A program made the position numbers and the translations under genes. Below, piece by piece: positions 59,454-64,000 of a stretch of DNA of 64,000 bases. The notes below the pieces were generated by a model. It did no database searches. It was not told the origin of the DNA and saw nothing but the letters and a program-made list of their open reading frames with translations. Origin of the DNA: Pseudofabraea citricarpa (Eukaryota; Ascomycota; Leotiomycetes; Helotiales; Dermateaceae); NCBI GenBank assembly GCA_029641185.1, contig JAPWGK010000012.1:248001-312000 (forward strand), in the 5' to 3' direction. Numbering within the stretch: the stretch's first letter is position 1; every line of letters starts with the position of its first letter.

Positions 59454-62340
59454 TCTGAATATTTTGGTTGAAGGTTTATGGATGTGTTCGTTGCAAGATT
59501 CTCGTTGTCTGAGATAGGGACTCGAGTTTGGGTGTAGATGTTGGATGGAATGTGTTTGGATATCGATGTGATGATGTTTTTAAAGGGTGAAGAAACAGAG
59601 TACTTTATATGAATGTAGACCAACTTACACTGCCCATGACCCCCCTGACAGACGAGTACGTTGAATGCGCATTTTGCGTACCCTTTTCTTTAAAGTTCAT
59701 ACAAGCGTCATCCTGATAGAGTCAAAGGACTGACAGATCCGTTGATCCCCCCTACAGGAACTGTGATCGGGAGCTTTCCCCAGCCTTATCCACTGTATCC
59801 AGAGCCGTGCCCCTGATAAGCCATTAAATCATCCCAGTTTCTGGATGATTTCCCTTCCTTGAGACTGAATGAGTATGGCCAGAGCTTGATTCTGAGGATC
59901 GCGTTGGCCGAAACGCGCTATGGAAAGTTCCGAGCGATTACGAGAACTCGCTTCTCGCACGTACTCGCTCTTATTAGATGTACTCGAACTCTTTCTCTCG
60001 CATTCAATTCGTGAATGCGAGAGTCTACCGACACTGCTTTTGGACCAAACCGCTCTTCATGGTGACATGGCCATTGATAGAATCTCTAGACAATGGATAA
60101 AATTGCCTGCACATATTCCTATACATCCTCCGCCATGCTATGATTCTGCTGAAAATATTGATTGATGGGTAGGTAGACTGTGCAGCTCCTGCGCTCATCT
60201 CCTGACCTTTCATGGACTCTACAACTCAGGATGAATACTTCCGCAGCCACCTATAATTGGCTATATTGGTGATGACGCGTCAAATTCAAGTCTTGGCCAC
60301 GTTGAACAGTGCGCTGTCCCCAGAGCCTATTATAAGATCGCAATCATATCTGGGCATGCAAGAATGGCGATCCGAGAAATAAAGTTATTTCTGACAAGAC
60401 CACAAATCCGGGGGTTAGTAAACGCCATTCTGATTACAGTAAAAGTTAGATCTTTACATTTTCTAGCCACATTAAGAAGAACCTGAGCATGCTTGTAAAT
60501 CTGTGCCCCAACTCGTGACATGTTTTCCCAAAATAATCTCCACCTCAAGAACTAGAAAGTAGTTCTTTTAATTGAAAAGGTTGCAATCAGGAGCTAGGGT
60601 TAGATTCCACTATAGTATCAAAGTTATCTGTCAACGAAAATAAATGAAATTCAGCTTGTAAGTCTCGTAATATGAATTTCTTGCGAAAGGAGATTTAATG
60701 GAAACCGAGATTTTACGGAACCCGAGATTTAACGGAATCCGAAAGAATATACTTGATTACCGACAAAAAGCTTGACAAAATGTCCGGACGCCTGGGTGAT
60801 CTCGAGCAAATAACTTTGCAGCACGATACACTTGCGGCTTTGAGAATCCTTTTTTCTGGATCCACAATTACAAACCTTTTAGAGAGTAAGGTAAGGACAA
60901 AATATGCAAACGGACGCAAAATATGCTGAGTCGGTTCCCATATTGTTGCTTGAGGCAACCCCACAATCTCCTCGCCAAAAATAAGATGTTCTGGAGCCGA
61001 TGTATGGTCTCTTGACTCTTGTAGAGGTCGTTCGTATTCATATCCCTGTTAAACGAAAATCAACAACCACTGTCAATCATCGAGCTGCTGAGTGGTAAAG
61101 TAGTCACAACACCAAGAGGAAAAGCCCCCATCAATGCCGCGTAATCTTCTTACACGGCCTGTAGTCTAGGTTTGATGTTCTTGTGGTCAACCGCTGCTGG
61201 CGGCTTGGTTCTCTTGTTCCTGCGCCAGTCTTTTGCTCACATGGCGAGATTTCCCAGCCTCCGGTAGCCAGTTAGTATTCAGAGAATTTTCATTGCCACA
61301 GTATGAGACGACAAAAAGTCTTTGAATGGCTCAAGCTCGGCAACATTTTCTCACTTCCAAGCAAATCCGGAGAGATTTCAAGGTACCAAGACCACGGTAA
61401 GACTTTAAGGGTTCTGCCAAAAATGATTAAGGGTTCGCCGAGTTTTTGGACTGCTCACACTGATTCGCGTTTTGTTGGGGTTGTATACCACGAGTAAGGA
61501 TCATATCTACCTGAATACTTTGACAGATTTCTGCGAGTCCAAAAGCGAGCGTCTAGATTGCTCCTGATCCGAGCAGAATAATCCAGAAGCTATGTTAATT
61601 AATATAGAAAGTTAAAACCAGTTACCAAGCAGTCGTAATCAATATGAGGCATATCGTTGCGCATCATGGAGTACCTCACTTTAGCCAAACCGTACGAAAA
61701 CCATTCAAGCTGTGACCAAACCCTTTGCTTCAGGATATCATCTCCAGCTCCTCTTTTATTTTGCGGCGTAAACTGGCAGATTATGATATTAACTGATCAA
61801 AATCTCAAACTCGAGATCTCAGTAAGGATTGTTGTGTTTTCTCAAGAGGGAAATCAATTTTGCAGGCCGATTCTGACCCAATTTTCAGGAATACCAAATT
61901 GGAAAGAGAAATAAATTCTTACTTCATCCATTCAAATTATATCATTATTTTCTATGCTATAACCAGTTTCACAAGCTTAAGCTGGGAAAAGCTACATAGC
62001 TCATCAAAAGGTTGCAATTTGGAAACAAGAATTGGAATTTCGAAATAGACCGATGTCGTCGCCATGAATAAATCTACAATGATAGCCCGATATTATCATT
62101 ACTGGCTGTGGAGAAGTAGGATGGTTATTAATTTTAGACAAGTGGTTAGGGTGTTTGAAACATATTGTGCCGAACTGACTTATAAACAATCACTAACCGA
62201 TAATGTCATGTCAGGCAAGGTACTGCTGTAGTTGTATATAAATGGATGATAATGATTATTTAAATATGGATGCTACGCTTGAAGGCGATCTATAGAGAAT
62301 GCAACGCTAAAAGTACAACGCTAACTATGCAGCAGATATT
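59454..62340. other. Gene-poor AT-rich region
   Basis: 2.9 kb without a supported gene. Short ORFs at 59,920-60,165, 61,303-61,497 and 61,657-62,048 lack family features. It includes a 10-bp inverted repeat near 59,998 and a short direct repeat (GAGATTT-ACGGAA-CCG) near 60,705-60,742. Confidence 0.55.
59998..60022. repeat. 10-bp inverted repeat
   Basis: TCTCGCATTC, then a five- to six-base spacer (AATTC plus flanking G/T), then GAATGCGAGA. It is a perfect ten-base stem in non-coding DNA. Confidence 0.75.
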
Positions 62341-64000
62341 CTACAATTTAATCTGTCCTCGCTTGGTGTTGCGAATTCTGTCTCCATACCAGCCAAAGAC
62401 CCACGGCAGTGGTGCAAATGCCAGAGCAACAAAACCGAGTAGACTATTTCCCCAGCCCCATCCAAGTGCATCATACATATCGAGACCGCATAGTGGAAGA
62501 AGAGCTCCAAGAAGACTTCGAAGAACGGCGTTTGCAGCGATGACACTAGCTGCATACTGCGTGAATGCATCGACCAGGTAAGTTTGAATGGACATAAGAA
62601 TAGCAATTGAGCCAAAGCCAATAATGGCCGTTCCTAGTTGTGCCACAATCCAGTGCACATGTTTCTCGGCGGCCCAGCCATAGAGCAAGAATCCGATAGG
62701 TAGAGCGAGAGATCCAGGCACTGTGATAATAAGGGGTAGACGATCTTCTGGGGTAATGGTCTTTCCTTTAGCCGCTCTCGACTTGATGGTCTTGTCGCTC
62801 AAAATGGCGACGTACAGCAGACCGCATAGCGTACCAATACCACTTCCGATGAAAGCCAACCCGGCGGCAGAAGTCGAGAAACCATAAACATCTTCGAAAA
62901 TGAAAGTAAAAGTTGTAAAGAGAATGTAAAGTAAACCATACATGATGGCGATGTAACTGCACATGGCTGTGACAATAGGACAGAGGATCAGCATCTTCAA
63001 AGGGCGTACGATGCTAACCTTCATCAGGTCCTTGTTGGATAGTTCTGAAGCGAGCTTTGATCGATAGGCGGGGTTTCCAGTTGATTTTCTGAGTTTAGCT
63101 GCCTTTCTCTCGAGGATTGTTACTGCATAAGTTTCCTTCATAACAATGAATGCGAATAGACTCATGCAACCAATCTATTGATCTGATCAGCTTGTGCGAC
63201 ATTGTCTAACCGAAAGATCTCTGCACTTACAGCAATGGCAATAACCCAGAAGACCCAGCGCCAGCCTGCGCCCTCCGTCAGATATCCACCAGCGATTGGT
63301 CCGACCATGGGTCCCAGAATGGGTCCCACAGACCACAGAGACATCGCCAGACCTCGCTTCTCCCTCGGCATAATATCTGCAATGGTTCCACTACCGCATG
63401 TAATTGTTGCCACACCCGCAAACCCGGAGAGAAATCGGAAAGCAAGAAGCATGCCTGGGTTTTGTGCAACGGCGCACAAAATCGTAAAGGTTAAGAAGAG
63501 GACATTCGTGACATTGTAGATGATTACGCGGCCAAACATCTCGCTTAGAGGCGCAAGAAGGAGAGGTCCAAAGGCAAATCCAAGGACGAAAATCGAGACA
63601 ACGAAGGTTGCGAAAGTAGAGGAGGTTGTATTGAAGTCTAACATGACTTGTGGGATGCCAGGCGCAAACATAGAGGATGCGAGAGGACTGAATAAAAAAC
63701 AAAATTAGTTTATCCTAATTAAGGATTGGGAGTAGTTCTTGCTTTACTCACACTAGAAAACTGATACCAGACATAGCAAGCACGTTAAGCCATTTCTTCG
63801 ACATCGGCCAGTTCATGGGGTTTTCTGGGTCCTGGTCCGCTGGCTCTTCCCACCAAACCACAAATTCTGAGTCGGGTTCGCCACTGCCTGTTTGACTGTT
63901 TGTTTCATTCTTCACTGACTCCGAAGATGGATCTGCTGTGTCCTTCTGTTTCGAATCATTGGAAATAGCGTCTCTGTCTTTCTCCTTCTCGTTTGGATAC
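62341..64000 (-). CDS. MFS transporter, DHA1 type (5' end outside window)
   Basis: Exons: first exon enters from beyond 64,000 and ends at 63,752; then 63687-63241; then 63174-62341 with the stop. The visible part has an acidic/polar N-terminus and then EFVVWWEEPADQDPENPMNWPMSKKW, a usual lead-in for fungal DHA1 drug/polyamine carriers. About 12 membrane segments follow, with LSEMFGRV in loop 2-3, LSGFAGVATITCGSGTIADIMPREKRG, GPMVGPIAGGYL (motif C) and GWRWVFWVIAIAIG at the joined exons. Introns are 64 and 66 bases, GT-AG. It may belong to the siderophore locus (product export) or be independent; 2.9 kb separate it from the small membrane gene. Confidence 0.87.

Noticed and set aside
61303..62048. 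Series of short ORFs in the AT-rich tract
   Set aside because: Short, overlapping and AT-driven; no splice links or family features.

Overview
The window reads as nuclear DNA of a filamentous ascomycete (Pezizomycotina; a Leotiomycete-like fungus is my guess, not something I can prove here). The support is short introns (about 47-80 bases, with CTAAC/CTAAT branch sites), an ERMES gene (MDM12), an ESCRT-I gene (VPS28), a ribosome-biogenesis gene (NOC2), an intronless tRNA-Ser, and a hydroxamate-siderophore locus of fungal type.

Layout. 1-12,600: a very long stretch rich in simple repeats, with no protein gene I can support; it leads into a 91-residue ORF at 12,602 and may hold its promoter and a long leader. 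12,878-16,100: more low-complexity DNA, including a TIR-bounded element of about 795 bases (14,364-15,158) with internal degenerate tandem repeats. 16,122-17,885: a DUF2156 aminoacyl-tRNA transferase, a candidate ergosteryl-glycine synthase. 18,146-20,812: two secreted-protein genes, an alpha/beta hydrolase and a small 10-cysteine protein that needs a GC-AG intron. 21,441-29,238: housekeeping block MDM12 / VPS28 / NOC2 / a long disordered protein. 29,907: tRNA-Ser(AGA). 30,621-35,310: an NCS1 permease divergent from a luciferase-like flavin monooxygenase, with GATA sites between them. 36,560-37,984: a Mnn1/Mnn2-like mannosyltransferase.

39,032-58,475 is the main find: a siderophore cluster in the order SIT-family transporter (-), full-length ABC exporter (-), SidH-like enoyl-CoA hydratase (-), SidF-like N5-hydroxyornithine acyltransferase (+), NRPS (+). 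The hydratase ends in CKL and the acyltransferase in AKL, both PTS1-like, fitting acyl-precursor assembly in peroxisomes. The gene set is that of fusarinine/TAFC clusters, but the NRPS is built as (partial C)-A-T-C-T-C-T-C: one adenylation domain and three T-C pairs. That resembles the single-A trimeric hydroxamate synthetases described in basidiomycetes (basidioferrin type), not the usual ascomycete SidD/NPS6 layout. A trimer of N5-acyl-N5-hydroxyornithine is the simplest predicted product. Two exact ATCAGATAA (SreA-type GATA) sites lie upstream of the two transporters.

59,168-59,453: a two-exon gene for a 74-residue single-pass membrane protein, next to the NRPS. 62,341-64,000: a DHA1-type MFS transporter that runs off the right edge. 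All exon boundaries were derived by eye from splice signals and reading-frame continuity.
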